Assembly: GCA_016867265.1 (NCBI GenBank)
Contig: VGJW01000004.1
Coordinates: 62,001-126,000 of the forward strand
Direction of reading: 5' to 3'
Length of the DNA: 64,000 bases
Origin: Candidatus Tanganyikabacteria bacterium
Lineage (GTDB): Bacteria > Cyanobacteriota > Sericytochromatia > S15B-MN24 > VGJW01
A program made the translations under genes and the position numbers. Below the pieces are notes generated by a model that was not told the DNA's origin, did no database searches, and worked only from the letters and a program-made list of their open reading frames with translations. Each line of letters begins with the position of its first letter. The stretch's first letter is position 1. This document shows positions 34,864-43,702 of this stretch, one piece after another.

Positions 34864-37358
34864 GGCGCCTCATCGAGGCCCTCGTCACCGGGTGGTGGAA
34901 ACGCTCCCCATGGGGCCTGCTGCTGACCCTGGCGGGTGTCGCGCTCGGCAGCGGCGTCGCGCTCGCCGTCCACCTCGCTAGCCGTTCCGTCCACGAGGCC
35001 TTCCTGGCGGGCATCGAGACCCTCGCGGGCCCCCCGGGCCACATCATTCGGGCTCCTGCGGGGGACCTCGACGAACGGTTGATGCTTCGGCTGCAGCGCG
35101 CCACGTCGGCGACTACCCCGCTCGTCCCGCTTGTCGAGGGCGAGTTGCGCACCCTTGGGGAAGATCCGCAGGATCTGACGCTGACCGGGATCGACCTGGC
35201 CTGCCCACTGGACGCATGGGGTGAGGTCAAGAGCCTTGGTGATCCCGACGATCTGTTTGCGCCGGCCGCGGTCCTCTGGCCCGAAGACGGGCGCGCGGAC
35301 AAGTTCCGTCGCGTGATGGCAGGCTCGCGTCACCTGAACCTCCGCGTGGTCGCTCGTCTTCTTCCGTCGGGTCGGGGACCTGTCCAGCCACGCGTTCTCT
35401 GCGACATCGCCGAAGCCCAACGCCTCCTCGAACGGCCGGGTCGCCTCGATCGCATCCTGGTGCGTGGCGCACTGCCGAATGGACTCGCCGAACAGGTACG
35501 CCAGGCCGGGCTCGTCCTCGAGCCGGCGGGTTCCCGGGCAGCCGTCCTCGACCAGATGGCGCGGGCGTTCCGATTCAACCTGTCGGCACTCAGCCTGGTC
35601 TCGGTCCTGCTCGGTACGGCGCTGACGCTCAATCTGCTCGGCCGATCGTTCGGCGCACGCCGCAGCACGATGGCCCGCATCCATGCCCTTGGCGCCTCGA
35701 GGCGCGCCATTGCGACGCTGTTGCTAGCGGAAGGTGCCGCCATCGGCTGTGTCGGCGGCGTCCTCGGTGTAGGCGTTGGCGTGTTTCTCGCCAGCAGCAC
35801 CACTCAGGCGATACGTCGGACGGTTTCGGCGCTGTATGGCCGCACGGGCCCGGCGTGGAGCCAGCTCGAAACCCAGGACGTTTTCCTCGCGATCGCGTGC
35901 GCGACCTTGTGCGGATGCGTGGCCGCCGCCGTGCCGGCCTGGCGGGCGCTGTCCATCGCCCCCTCGCTGACGGACCTCGAGCATCCGCCGGAACGCCAGC
36001 CTCCCCCTTGGCCTCACGGTTGGACGCTCACAGGATTCATCCTTCTGCTGGCTGCCTCGGGAACGTCCGCCATCGCCGCCGCGTCGGGAACGGACCGCAC
36101 GTGGACCAACCTTGTGGCCCTTGCCTCGGCCACCTTGCTGGCCTCCGGCACGGCCGCCATGGCACCGCTGGCCTTGCGACTGATGGCCTTGACACGAACT
36201 TCGAGGCAGCATCCCTGGCTGCTGGTCCTTGGGTTGGCGGCTCGATCGCTGGCGCTCGGCTGGCGACGCCACGCCCTCGCCGTGGCCGCCATCATCCTCG
36301 CCTCGGGGATGGTCCTCGGCATGGGGACGATGGTCGCTTCTTTCCGGGGATCCGTCGCCCAGTGGGCGCAACGCACCTTGTCGGCGGACCTCTTCCTGAG
36401 TTCACGCCAAGGGGAAGGGACGCGCGAAGGCGGTACGCTGTCTCCTGCAATTGAAGGCCACATCGCAAGCATGCCGGGTATCCGCGCCGTCGAGGCCACC
36501 TATGAAGTCCGGACCCAGTGGCGCCAGCGACCCGTCACCCTCGCCGGCATGCTCATCCGGGCGCGTGCCGAACGCGGGGAAATGCCCCTGCTCGAGGGGC
36601 GCCTGCCCCGCAGCCCGGACGAAGTGCTCGTGACCGAAGCGCTCTGGCGCCATCATCGTCTGGAAACGGGCATGCATCTTGACCTCCCTGCAGCCACGGG
36701 GAGCCTGGGCGTGACGGTGTCCGGCGTCGTCCAGGACTACGCCAGCGACCAAGGTCAGATTTTCATGGCCCACGAGGTCTTCTTCCGTGCCTATCCGGGC
36801 TGGCTTCGACCGCGCAGCCTCGCCATCACGCTCGACACCGGGGCCGATGCCGGCAGCGCGAGGCGCGCCATGCTCCGCGCGCTGCCTGGGGCAAATGCGC
36901 TGGTCTGCCGGACCCCGGGCGAACTGCGCGGCGAAGTCCTGAGGATCTTCGACGAGACCTTCGCGCTGACCCGGGCCATCGAGGCCATCGGCCTGCTGGT
37001 GGCCCTGCTCGGGCTCGCCTCCAGCCAGGCCAGCGCCCTTGCCGAGGAGAGGACGCTGCTCGTGCAGTTCCGGTGGCTGGGCTTCTCGGCAGGCGATCTC
37101 CTCCGATATGCGCTCTGCCAGGCCTGGCTTGCCACGGTGACGGGTACCCTGCTGGGCACGCTGCTCGGCCTGGGCCTCGCACGCTTGCTCGTGGACGTCC
37201 TGAATCCCGCGGCCTTTGGCTGGCACCTGCCCTTCACGCTTCAACCGCTGCGCATGGCCCTTGTCCTGCTCATCCTGCCCGCTGCGGGCATCCTCGCCAG
37301 CCTGGGACCGGCCCGGGCCATCCGCAAGGCAACGGACCCGGGAGTCGTTCGCCCATGA
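34860..37358 (+). CDS. FtsX/MacB-type ABC permease (AttF-AttG-like)
   Basis: 832 residues: an N-terminal helix (WGLLLTLAGVALGSGVALAV), a large extracytoplasmic domain, then three membrane helices, then the whole arrangement repeated, ending with helices near LGTLLGLGLARLLVDV and LVLLILPAAGILASLGPARA. The double FtsX layout matches fused AttF/AttG or YbbP-like permeases that handle lipids, lipoproteins or peptides at the outer face of the membrane. TTG start overlaps the ATPase gene. Confidence 0.87.
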   Translation: MRRLIEALVTGWWKRSPWGLLLTLAGVALGSGVALAVHLASRSVHEAFLAGIETLAGPPGHIIRAPAGDLDERLMLRLQRATSATTPLVPLVEGELRTLGEDPQDLTLTGIDLACPLDAWGEVKSLGDPDDLFAPAAVLWPEDGRADKFRRVMAGSRHLNLRVVARLLPSGRGPVQPRVLCDIAEAQRLLERPGRLDRILVRGALPNGLAEQVRQAGLVLEPAGSRAAVLDQMARAFRFNLSALSLVSVLLGTALTLNLLGRSFGARRSTMARIHALGASRRAIATLLLAEGAAIGCVGGVLGVGVGVFLASSTTQAIRRTVSALYGRTGPAWSQLETQDVFLAIACATLCGCVAAAVPAWRALSIAPSLTDLEHPPERQPPPWPHGWTLTGFILLLAASGTSAIAAASGTDRTWTNLVALASATLLASGTAAMAPLALRLMALTRTSRQHPWLLVLGLAARSLALGWRRHALAVAAIILASGMVLGMGTMVASFRGSVAQWAQRTLSADLFLSSRQGEGTREGGTLSPAIEGHIASMPGIRAVEATYEVRTQWRQRPVTLAGMLIRARAERGEMPLLEGRLPRSPDEVLVTEALWRHHRLETGMHLDLPAATGSLGVTVSGVVQDYASDQGQIFMAHEVFFRAYPGWLRPRSLAITLDTGADAGSARRAMLRALPGANALVCRTPGELRGEVLRIFDETFALTRAIEAIGLLVALLGLASSQASALAEERTLLVQFRWLGFSAGDLLRYALCQAWLATVTGTLLGTLLGLGLARLLVDVLNPAAFGWHLPFTLQPLRMALVLLILPAAGILASLGPARAIRKATDPGVVRP

Positions 37359-38404
37359 TGCCCCTGCTCGTCCTGGCCTGGTCCTGGCTGCACCCGTCCC
37401 TCGACGGGACGCGGTTGGTCTTTCCGGAAGACCACGGGGCCCATCCGGGCCATCGGACGGAGTGGTGGTACTGGACGGGGCGCGTCGAGGCGCCCGGAGG
37501 ACGCTCCTTCGGCTTCCAGGCCACGTTCTTCAGACGCCAGTTGCCCCCGAGGCCACGCGATGTCTCCAGTGCGTGGGATGCCCGGGACCTGATGGTCGCC
37601 CATGCGGCGCTCGGTGATGTTCGCCGCGGCGTCTTCCACCATGCCGAAGCCTCGGCCAGAACCGCCATGGAGCGCGCGCGCACGGGGTCGCGCGGCCTGG
37701 ACGTAGCGGTCGGCAACTGGACGGCCGTGTCGACGGTGCGGGGGGTCCGCCTCTCCCTCCCCGTCGGTGCGTGGGGGCTGGACCTGACCATGGATCCCCG
37801 GAGGCCCCCCATGATCCACGGTCCCTCCGCCTACTCCAGGAAGTCGGATGTCCGTGACCAAGGTTCCCGCTACTACTCCCAGCCTCGGCTGGCCGTGTCG
37901 GGAACGGTCCGGATCGGCAACGAACGTCTCCCCGTGCGCGGCGAGGCGTGGCTGGATCGGGAATGGACCAGCAGCGGGCTCGGGCCCGATGCCGTGGGCT
38001 GGGACTGGTTCAGCCTCACGCTTGCCGATGGGCGGGACGTCATGGCCTATGTTCTGCGCCATCCGGACGGACACGTGCTGGGGGTGAGCCGCGCCTCGAT
38101 CCGCCATCCGGACGGGCGCCAGGCCACGTGGCTGCCGGGCCCCGACCGCCTTGAGGCCAGAAGGACCTGGACCAGTCCCCGCAGTGGCATCAGGTATCCC
38201 GCAAGTTGGACCATGGTCCTGCCGGACGACCCGGAACCGCTCACCATCACGCCCGCCATGGCAGACCAGGAGTTGCGCACGGCGCGGACGACGGGGGTGA
38301 CCTACTGGGAGGGCCTGGTCGAGGTTCGTCGTGCCAACCGCGCGGCAGGCTGGGGGTTCGTGGAACTGACGGGCTATGGACGCGGAGGCCGGCCCGTCCT
38401 CTGA
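37355..38404 (+). CDS. AttH/CrtC-like lipocalin-fold protein
   Basis: 349 residues. The family pattern appears in FPEDHGAHPGHRTEWWYWTG, SFGFQATFFR, RDLMVAHAALGD and WLDREWTSSGLG with GWDWFSLTLADG. AttH-like proteins (two lipocalin-like barrels, related to hydroxyneurosporene synthase CrtC) are encoded with AttEFG transporters and are thought to carry hydrophobic ligands in the envelope. A short hydrophobic N-terminus (MPLLVLAWSWLHPSL) could be a weak signal. ATG overlaps the permease stop. Confidence 0.85.
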   Translation: MMPLLVLAWSWLHPSLDGTRLVFPEDHGAHPGHRTEWWYWTGRVEAPGGRSFGFQATFFRRQLPPRPRDVSSAWDARDLMVAHAALGDVRRGVFHHAEASARTAMERARTGSRGLDVAVGNWTAVSTVRGVRLSLPVGAWGLDLTMDPRRPPMIHGPSAYSRKSDVRDQGSRYYSQPRLAVSGTVRIGNERLPVRGEAWLDREWTSSGLGPDAVGWDWFSLTLADGRDVMAYVLRHPDGHVLGVSRASIRHPDGRQATWLPGPDRLEARRTWTSPRSGIRYPASWTMVLPDDPEPLTITPAMADQELRTARTTGVTYWEGLVEVRRANRAAGWGFVELTGYGRGGRPVL

Positions 38405-38481
38405 AGCTTCAGCAGAACTTGAGTCGCCCTTTACCTTGCCTCCCCGGGACCGCCCGATAACCCCGGAGAGGAGCCAAGGAC

Positions 38482-39216
38482 ATGCATCGCACGCGCTGGG
38501 CGGGAATCCTGCTGGTGGCCACGATGGCCAGCGGCTGCGGCCTGCGGGACGAGATGACGACCACCTCGTCGCTTGCGCTCACGGCCTCGCCCGCTACCGA
38601 CATGGCGCTGCCGGATCCCACGTACACCTACGAGCCCTTGCCGTGGGCCACGGATGACTTCCCCGTGGCGACGGACGACCTGAGCTTGCCGAGTTTGCCC
38701 GAGGCCACGGCCGCGCCCGCCGCATCCCCATCTTCCGAGCCGGCCCCGGTTCAGACGGCCTCACCCGATGCGACCGCATCCGTTCCGCAGGTGCCGGTAG
38801 TGATGCCGCCCCCCCAGCCCGTACCCACGGTCGTACCGACGCCCGTCGTGACGCCGGCACCGCTGCCCACTCCGGTTCCTGTCGTACCGACGCCCGTCGT
38901 GACGCCGGCACCGCTGCCCACTCCGGTTCCTGTCGTGCCGGCGCCGGCTGACCTCGCCTTCACGACCAAGCGCACCTGGACGACGGGCTTCTCGTTGTTC
39001 GGCACCCTTCGTGCCCACACCGAACTGCAGGTCCGGAACCAGTCCTTCTTCGGCACCCGCCAAGCCATCGTGACCGTGGCCTTCACCCGGAAGGGCGCCG
39101 TGGTCGAGACGCGCGAGTACACCGTGACGGTTCCGCCGGCGGACATCCGGCTCTACACCTTCGACTCCGAGGAAGCCGCCGACGACGTCATCCTTTCGAC
39201 CCGAGGCGTGAACTGA
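38482..39216 (+). CDS. Lipoprotein with Pro-rich repeat linker
   Basis: 244 residues. Lipobox VATMASGC gives an acylated Cys near residue 19. Residues 60-150 are a low-complexity Pro/Thr/Val linker with two exact 17-residue repeats (VVPTPVVTPAPLPTPVP). The last 85 residues form a small beta-rich domain (TKRTWTTGFSLFGTLRAHTELQ, then TVTVPPADIRLYTFDS) that looks like a FxLYD/immunoglobulin-like fold. Probably a surface-exposed anchor or binding protein; unknown family. Confidence 0.7.
   Translation: MHRTRWAGILLVATMASGCGLRDEMTTTSSLALTASPATDMALPDPTYTYEPLPWATDDFPVATDDLSLPSLPEATAAPAASPSSEPAPVQTASPDATASVPQVPVVMPPPQPVPTVVPTPVVTPAPLPTPVPVVPTPVVTPAPLPTPVPVVPAPADLAFTTKRTWTTGFSLFGTLRAHTELQVRNQSFFGTRQAIVTVAFTRKGAVVETREYTVTVPPADIRLYTFDSEEAADDVILSTRGVN
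38830..38931 (+). repeat. Two perfect 51-bp tandem repeats in the lipoprotein linker
   Basis: 38830-38880 and 38881-38931 are identical, and a degraded third unit (gtcgtgccggcgccgg) follows. Exact identity at the nucleotide level suggests recent duplication and likely length variation between strains. Confidence 0.9.
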
Positions 39217-39228
39217 GACCGATAAGGC

Positions 39229-40905
39229 TCAGGCGCCGAGTACGGACACCAGCAGAACCGGCCGGCGCCGAGAGCGCTCGTTAAGGAATTGGGACAGCGA
39301 CTCGGAAACCGCGGCACGCAGGGCCTCGTGGCTCACGGTCCCTTCGGCATGGCAGCGCGCGACAACGTCCGCGATCAACTCCTCGGCATCGGGCAGCATC
39401 TTCATGAACTCGCTGCCGTGGACGAAGCCCTGGGAGAGCAGTCGAGGCAGGTCCGCCAACTGGCCGGACGCGTCCACCGTGAGCGCGACGGAGACGACGC
39501 CTTCCATGGCCAGTTGCTTGCGGTCCTTGAGTACCGCGGCCCCGATGTCCTTGAGCAACTGACCGTCGACAAGGAAGGGTGTCGCCGGCACGGGTTCCCC
39601 GAACCGGCCCCCGTCCGGCCCCAATTCGAGCACGGCACCATTCTCCATCAGGAAGCAGTGCTGCGGGGGCACGCCCATCTGGATGGCCAATTCGGCATGG
39701 TGGATCAGGTGGCGGGGCTCGCCGTGCACCGGGATGAAGTAGCGGGGCCGCGTCAGCGACAACATGATCTTGAGCTCCTCACGACTGGCGTGGCCCGAGA
39801 CATGCCGGGTTGCCCGGGCATTGCTGCGCTCGCCCTCATAAATCACCTGCACACCGCGGCTGAAGAGTTTGTTGATGGTGCGCCCCACGCTGCGCTCATT
39901 GCCCGGGATGGGCACGGCGGAGAGGATGACGGTGTCCCCTTCCATCGCCGTGACATGCTTGTGGTCTCCGTGCGCGATCCGGGAAAGACCGCTCATCGGT
40001 TCGCCCTGGCTACCCGTCGTGACGATGCAGACCTGCTCGGGCGGCAGGGCCATCAGGTCCTCGATACGCCCGAGTGCGCCCTCCGGCACGGCCATGTAGC
40101 CCATCTTGAGCGCTTGTTCCGTTACTTGCTGCATGCTGCGCCCCACAAGGGCGACACGGCGTCCGTAGGCGTGCGCGACCTCGATGATCTGCTGGACCCG
40201 CTGCACGTTGGAGGCAAAGGTCGCGACGATGACGCGACCGGCCGCATCACCGAAGGCATGTCGCAGGCCCTCGCCGACCACGCGTTCCGAGGGGGTCATG
40301 CCCTCGCGTTCTGCATTGGTCGAATCGGAGAGCAGCGCCAAGACGCCTTCCTCTCCCAGCGCGGAGAAGCGGAAGTAATCGAAGCGATGGCCGTCCATCG
40401 GCGTCTGGTCCATCTTGAAGTCACCGGAATACACCACGGTACCCATCGGAGTCCCGATGCCGAAGCCCACGGCGTCGACGATCGAGTGGCAAACGCGAAT
40501 GAACTCGACTGCCAGGCTTCCGGCCTGCACGACCGTGCGAGGCTCGCACGGCACCAGAGGCACCTTGCCACGCAGGCTGGCGACTTCGTGCAGCTTGCGC
40601 TGGACCAAGGCGATGGTGAACGGGGTGCCATAGACAGGCACATCGGGGTTCGGCAGTTCGCGATAGAGGAACGGCAGGCCACCGATGTGGTCCTCGTGGC
40701 CATGCGAGACGAAGACGCCCCGCAGCTTGTGGGCCCGCTCAACCACATAGGTGAAGTCCGGAATGACGAGGTCGACCCCGTACATCTCCTCGGTCGGAAA
40801 GGCGAAGCCGCAATCGAGCATCACCATGTCCTGCTCGGACTCGACGAGCCAGCAGTTCTTGCCGATTTCGCCAAGTCCGCCCAGCGGAATGATCCGAATG
40901 GCCAT
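39229..40905 (-). CDS. rnj: Ribonuclease J
   Basis: 558 residues from the ATG at 40905 (a GTG directly before is possible). Metallo-beta-lactamase/beta-CASP nuclease: IRIIPLGGLGEIGKNCW, the metal motif VSHGHEDHIGG, DSTNAEREG, and the beta-CASP part with HVSGHASREELK and PVHGEPRHL. It degrades and processes RNA with 5'-exo- and endonucleolytic activity. It follows dapA with overlapping stop/start, an order known from cyanobacteria. An RNase E/G is also encoded at 59.1 kb, so both major decay enzymes coexist. Confidence 0.95.
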   Translation of the reverse strand: MAIRIIPLGGLGEIGKNCWLVESEQDMVMLDCGFAFPTEEMYGVDLVIPDFTYVVERAHKLRGVFVSHGHEDHIGGLPFLYRELPNPDVPVYGTPFTIALVQRKLHEVASLRGKVPLVPCEPRTVVQAGSLAVEFIRVCHSIVDAVGFGIGTPMGTVVYSGDFKMDQTPMDGHRFDYFRFSALGEEGVLALLSDSTNAEREGMTPSERVVGEGLRHAFGDAAGRVIVATFASNVQRVQQIIEVAHAYGRRVALVGRSMQQVTEQALKMGYMAVPEGALGRIEDLMALPPEQVCIVTTGSQGEPMSGLSRIAHGDHKHVTAMEGDTVILSAVPIPGNERSVGRTINKLFSRGVQVIYEGERSNARATRHVSGHASREELKIMLSLTRPRYFIPVHGEPRHLIHHAELAIQMGVPPQHCFLMENGAVLELGPDGGRFGEPVPATPFLVDGQLLKDIGAAVLKDRKQLAMEGVVSVALTVDASGQLADLPRLLSQGFVHGSEFMKMLPDAEELIADVVARCHAEGTVSHEALRAAVSESLSQFLNERSRRRPVLLVSVLGA

Positions 40906-41807
40906 CACGCCGTCACCCCCGCAGCAGCTACCACGCCGGCCTTGCGCAGCAAAGCCTCGAGGCGCTGGCGATCCGTTGCGTCAAGGTCGACGAGCGGCAG
41001 GCGGACCCCGCCTACCGGCACGCCGGCCCACGCAAGCGCGGCCTTCACGGGTGCCGGGCTCGGTGCCAGGAACAAGCCCTGCATCAGGTCGTAGAGCTCG
41101 AGGTGCAAGGCCCGGGCCGTCGGGAGATCACCCTGAGCGGCGGCCTCGACGAGGCGACGCAAGCGCGGTCCTGCGACATGAGCGGCAACGCTGATGACAC
41201 CATGACCGCCGACCGTCATGATGGGCAAGGTCAGGCTGTCGTTGCCGCTGTAAAGCAGGAATCCGGGCGGCGTCGCAAGAAGGAACTCGGTGGCCACGTC
41301 GAGGCTGGCCGAACTGTCCTTCAGGGCGACGATGGTCGGACAGTCCGCGGCCAGACGTCCGACCAGAGAAGCCGTGAGGGCAACGCCTGTCCGCGGAGGA
41401 TGGTTGTAGAGGACAACCGGACGGTCGGTCGCGGCGGCGACCGCGCGGAAGTGCGCCTCGAGGCCGCGGGCGTCCGGCTTGTTGTAGTAAGGTGCTATCA
41501 CGAGCAGACCGGCGACGCCGCGTTGGGCTGCCCGGTGCGCCATGCGCACGGCCGCGGCGGTATCGTTGGAGCCAGTGCCCATGAGGACGCGGTCCGCGCC
41601 CACGGCCGTCACCACGGCCTCGAGCAGGGCATCCCGTTCGACTTCGGAGAGCGTCGGGCTCTCGCCGGTCGTGCCATTGATGACGAGGCCTTCGGAGCCT
41701 TCGGAGACAAGGTGCCGCGCGAGGTGGGCCGCTGCCGGCAGGTCAAGGGAGCCATCTGTCCCGAAGGGCGTCACCATGGCCGTGAGCAGGCGTCCGGGCA
41801 GGGTCAT
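40905..41807 (-). CDS. dapA: 4-hydroxy-tetrahydrodipicolinate synthase
   Basis: 300 residues from the ATG at 41807 (MTLPGRLLTAMVTPFGTDG). It condenses pyruvate with aspartate semialdehyde in lysine and diaminopimelate synthesis. GTTGESPTLS, the Tyr in LYNHPPRTG and the Schiff-base Lys in IVALKDSSASL are intact (YNHP in place of the common YNVP). The open frame extends upstream to 41867, but residues before this Met do not match the family. Confidence 0.94.
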   Translation of the reverse strand: MTLPGRLLTAMVTPFGTDGSLDLPAAAHLARHLVSEGSEGLVINGTTGESPTLSEVERDALLEAVVTAVGADRVLMGTGSNDTAAAVRMAHRAAQRGVAGLLVIAPYYNKPDARGLEAHFRAVAAATDRPVVLYNHPPRTGVALTASLVGRLAADCPTIVALKDSSASLDVATEFLLATPPGFLLYSGNDSLTLPIMTVGGHGVISVAAHVAGPRLRRLVEAAAQGDLPTARALHLELYDLMQGLFLAPSPAPVKAALAWAGVPVGGVRLPLVDLDATDRQRLEALLRKAGVVAAAGVTA

Positions 41808-41895
41808 GTGCGGGCCTCCAGATGCATCGTCGCGCCGCATGGTCCCACGCCGGCGATGCCGGGGCAAGCACAGGCAGCAAGCCCCGGAGAGGCGG

Positions 41896-41911
41896 CACGT
41901 TACTTAACGTG
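41896..41911. promoter_or_regulatory. Palindrome cacgttacttaacgtg in a divergent gap
   Basis: Perfect 7-bp arms around ct, between dapA and the 5'-nucleotidase-like gene. It is suited to a dimeric repressor, and on the plus strand it is followed by a TTAA-N7-TTAG arrangement. The binding protein is unknown. Confidence 0.4.
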
Positions 41912-41953
41912 AAATTAGGTTCAGAAATCGGCTAAGGTCGGGATAAGAAAACC

Positions 41954-43678
41954 ATGGCCAACCTGCTGTCCCCCCGTCACGTCGCCACCTCCCTGATTGT
42001 GGGAGCGTTGGCTGCCGGTGTCCTTGCCGGTTGCGCCGGTTCCAGCCACGGCTACCTGCCCTCGGGCAACCGGTCCTTGAAGCACCGGGCAAACGGCATC
42101 CCTGTCACGCCTGGCTTCCCCGACCTAGGCCAAGCACCTCTGGTCCCCGCCGATCCCTCGCTGGCCGGCCAGCCCGTGCCGTTCTCGGTGCTTTACACGA
42201 GCGACATCCACTCGCGCATAGAGCCGTTTGCCGACGACTACTACTACGCCACCTACGCCGGCAAGGGCGGCTTCGCACGGCTCGCGACCAAGACGGCCGA
42301 ACTTCGTGCCCAGCAGCCCCAGTCCGTCCTGGTCGACTCGGGCGACTACCTGCAGGGCACGCCCTACTTCAACTTCTTCAAGGGCGAGGCCGAGATGCGC
42401 CTGATGAGCATGTTGGGCTTCAGCGCGCTGACCATAGGCAACCATGAGTTCGACAATGGCGTGGACGATCTGCGACGGGCCATGGGCTACTACAACAACC
42501 GGCCCGTCACCTCGAACGTGACCTTCAATCCCGAGTTCGCCAGCCGCTACACGGTGGTCAAGGCAGGCAAGCTGCGGGTTGGCATCTTCGGCCTGCTGAC
42601 GGAAGTGGACGGGCTGATCGCGCCGCCGAACTTCCAGAGCGCCACTTACTACGATCCGCTTGCGACGGCTCGCGCCGTCGTCGAACGCCTTCGCCGCGAG
42701 GCGGATGTCGTGGTGTGTATCTCCCACGTGGGAACGGTACCGCCTTGGGCCGACGAGCACGAACGCGACCATGCCGACGAGCACGCCTCGGACGCCGCCA
42801 GCAGCGAAGGCGACCACATCACGGACGAGACGATCGCAGCCAAGGTGCCGGGGATCGACGTACTGGTCAGCGGCCACACCCACGTCATGATCAAACGCCC
42901 CAAGGTGTTCGAGAACAACGGCGAGCGTTGCCTTATCGTCTCCCCCGGCTTCGGGGGCGGCTTCCTGGGCAAGCTCGACCTGACGCTGCGTGACGGCAAG
43001 GTCGAGGCCTACCAGAACAATCTGATTGCCCTTGACCGCACGGTTCGGCCCGATCCTGCCATCGAAGCCGCCATCGCCCCCTACAAGGCGCGTGTCGACA
43101 GCGTGGTCAAGGAAGTCATCGGCACGGCCAATGGCGACTTCAAGCGGTATGCGACGGATGCCGTCGAGTCGGCACTCAACAATCTGATCGCCGACGCCTC
43201 TCTGGCGGCTGCCCGGACCCTCGACCCCGAGGTAGACTTCGCGATATCGAGCAGCGGCACCCCGCGCAACCACATCCTTCACGGGCAGGTCCGCATCGAG
43301 GACGCCTTCTACGCCCTGCCCTTCGACAATAAGCTGGTGATGATGACCGTCGATGGCAAGACTGCGCGTGAGGTCCTGAGCATTCAGCGGCGGCCCAACG
43401 AGCGCAAGCGTCACGCCATCGCAGGCGCCACCTACATGGTCCAAGCCAATGGCACCATCGCCTCGATCAAGATCGGCGGCAAGGCCTTCGACGAGAACCG
43501 CACCTACAAGATCGTGGTCACGGACTACATGGCCGAGGGCGGAGCGGGCTTCGCGATGCTCCCGGGCAAGACCCGGCGTGACCTGCAGGTCCTGCAGCGG
43601 GACGCGCTGATCGCCCACATCCGTGTCAAGCGGCAGTTGATGCCTGAGGTCGGCCGCATCGTCGCCCGGAACCGGTGA
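41954..43678 (+). CDS. 5'-nucleotidase/UshA-like metallophosphatase lipoprotein
   Basis: 574 residues. Lipobox VLAGC (Cys near 27), then the calcineurin-like domain with metal motifs YTSDIHSRI (Asp, His), VDSGDYLQG, GNHEFD and VSGHTHV. A 5'-nucleotidase C-terminal domain follows (EVIGTANGDFKRYATD, SSSGTPRNHI, YKIVVTDYMAEGG). These enzymes hydrolyse nucleotides or related phosphoesters outside the cytoplasm to salvage nucleoside and phosphate. A His/Asp-rich insert (DEHERDHADEHASD) lies before the third metal motif and may bind metal. Confidence 0.9.
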   Translation: MANLLSPRHVATSLIVGALAAGVLAGCAGSSHGYLPSGNRSLKHRANGIPVTPGFPDLGQAPLVPADPSLAGQPVPFSVLYTSDIHSRIEPFADDYYYATYAGKGGFARLATKTAELRAQQPQSVLVDSGDYLQGTPYFNFFKGEAEMRLMSMLGFSALTIGNHEFDNGVDDLRRAMGYYNNRPVTSNVTFNPEFASRYTVVKAGKLRVGIFGLLTEVDGLIAPPNFQSATYYDPLATARAVVERLRREADVVVCISHVGTVPPWADEHERDHADEHASDAASSEGDHITDETIAAKVPGIDVLVSGHTHVMIKRPKVFENNGERCLIVSPGFGGGFLGKLDLTLRDGKVEAYQNNLIALDRTVRPDPAIEAAIAPYKARVDSVVKEVIGTANGDFKRYATDAVESALNNLIADASLAAARTLDPEVDFAISSSGTPRNHILHGQVRIEDAFYALPFDNKLVMMTVDGKTAREVLSIQRRPNERKRHAIAGATYMVQANGTIASIKIGGKAFDENRTYKIVVTDYMAEGGAGFAMLPGKTRRDLQVLQRDALIAHIRVKRQLMPEVGRIVARNR

Positions 43679-43702
43679 CCCAGGTCGGAACAGCGGGCAG
43701 CC

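Noticed and set aside
39289-41094. 601-codon plus-strand frame opposite RNase J and dapA
   Set aside because: Antisense shadow of recognised genes, with no domain pattern.
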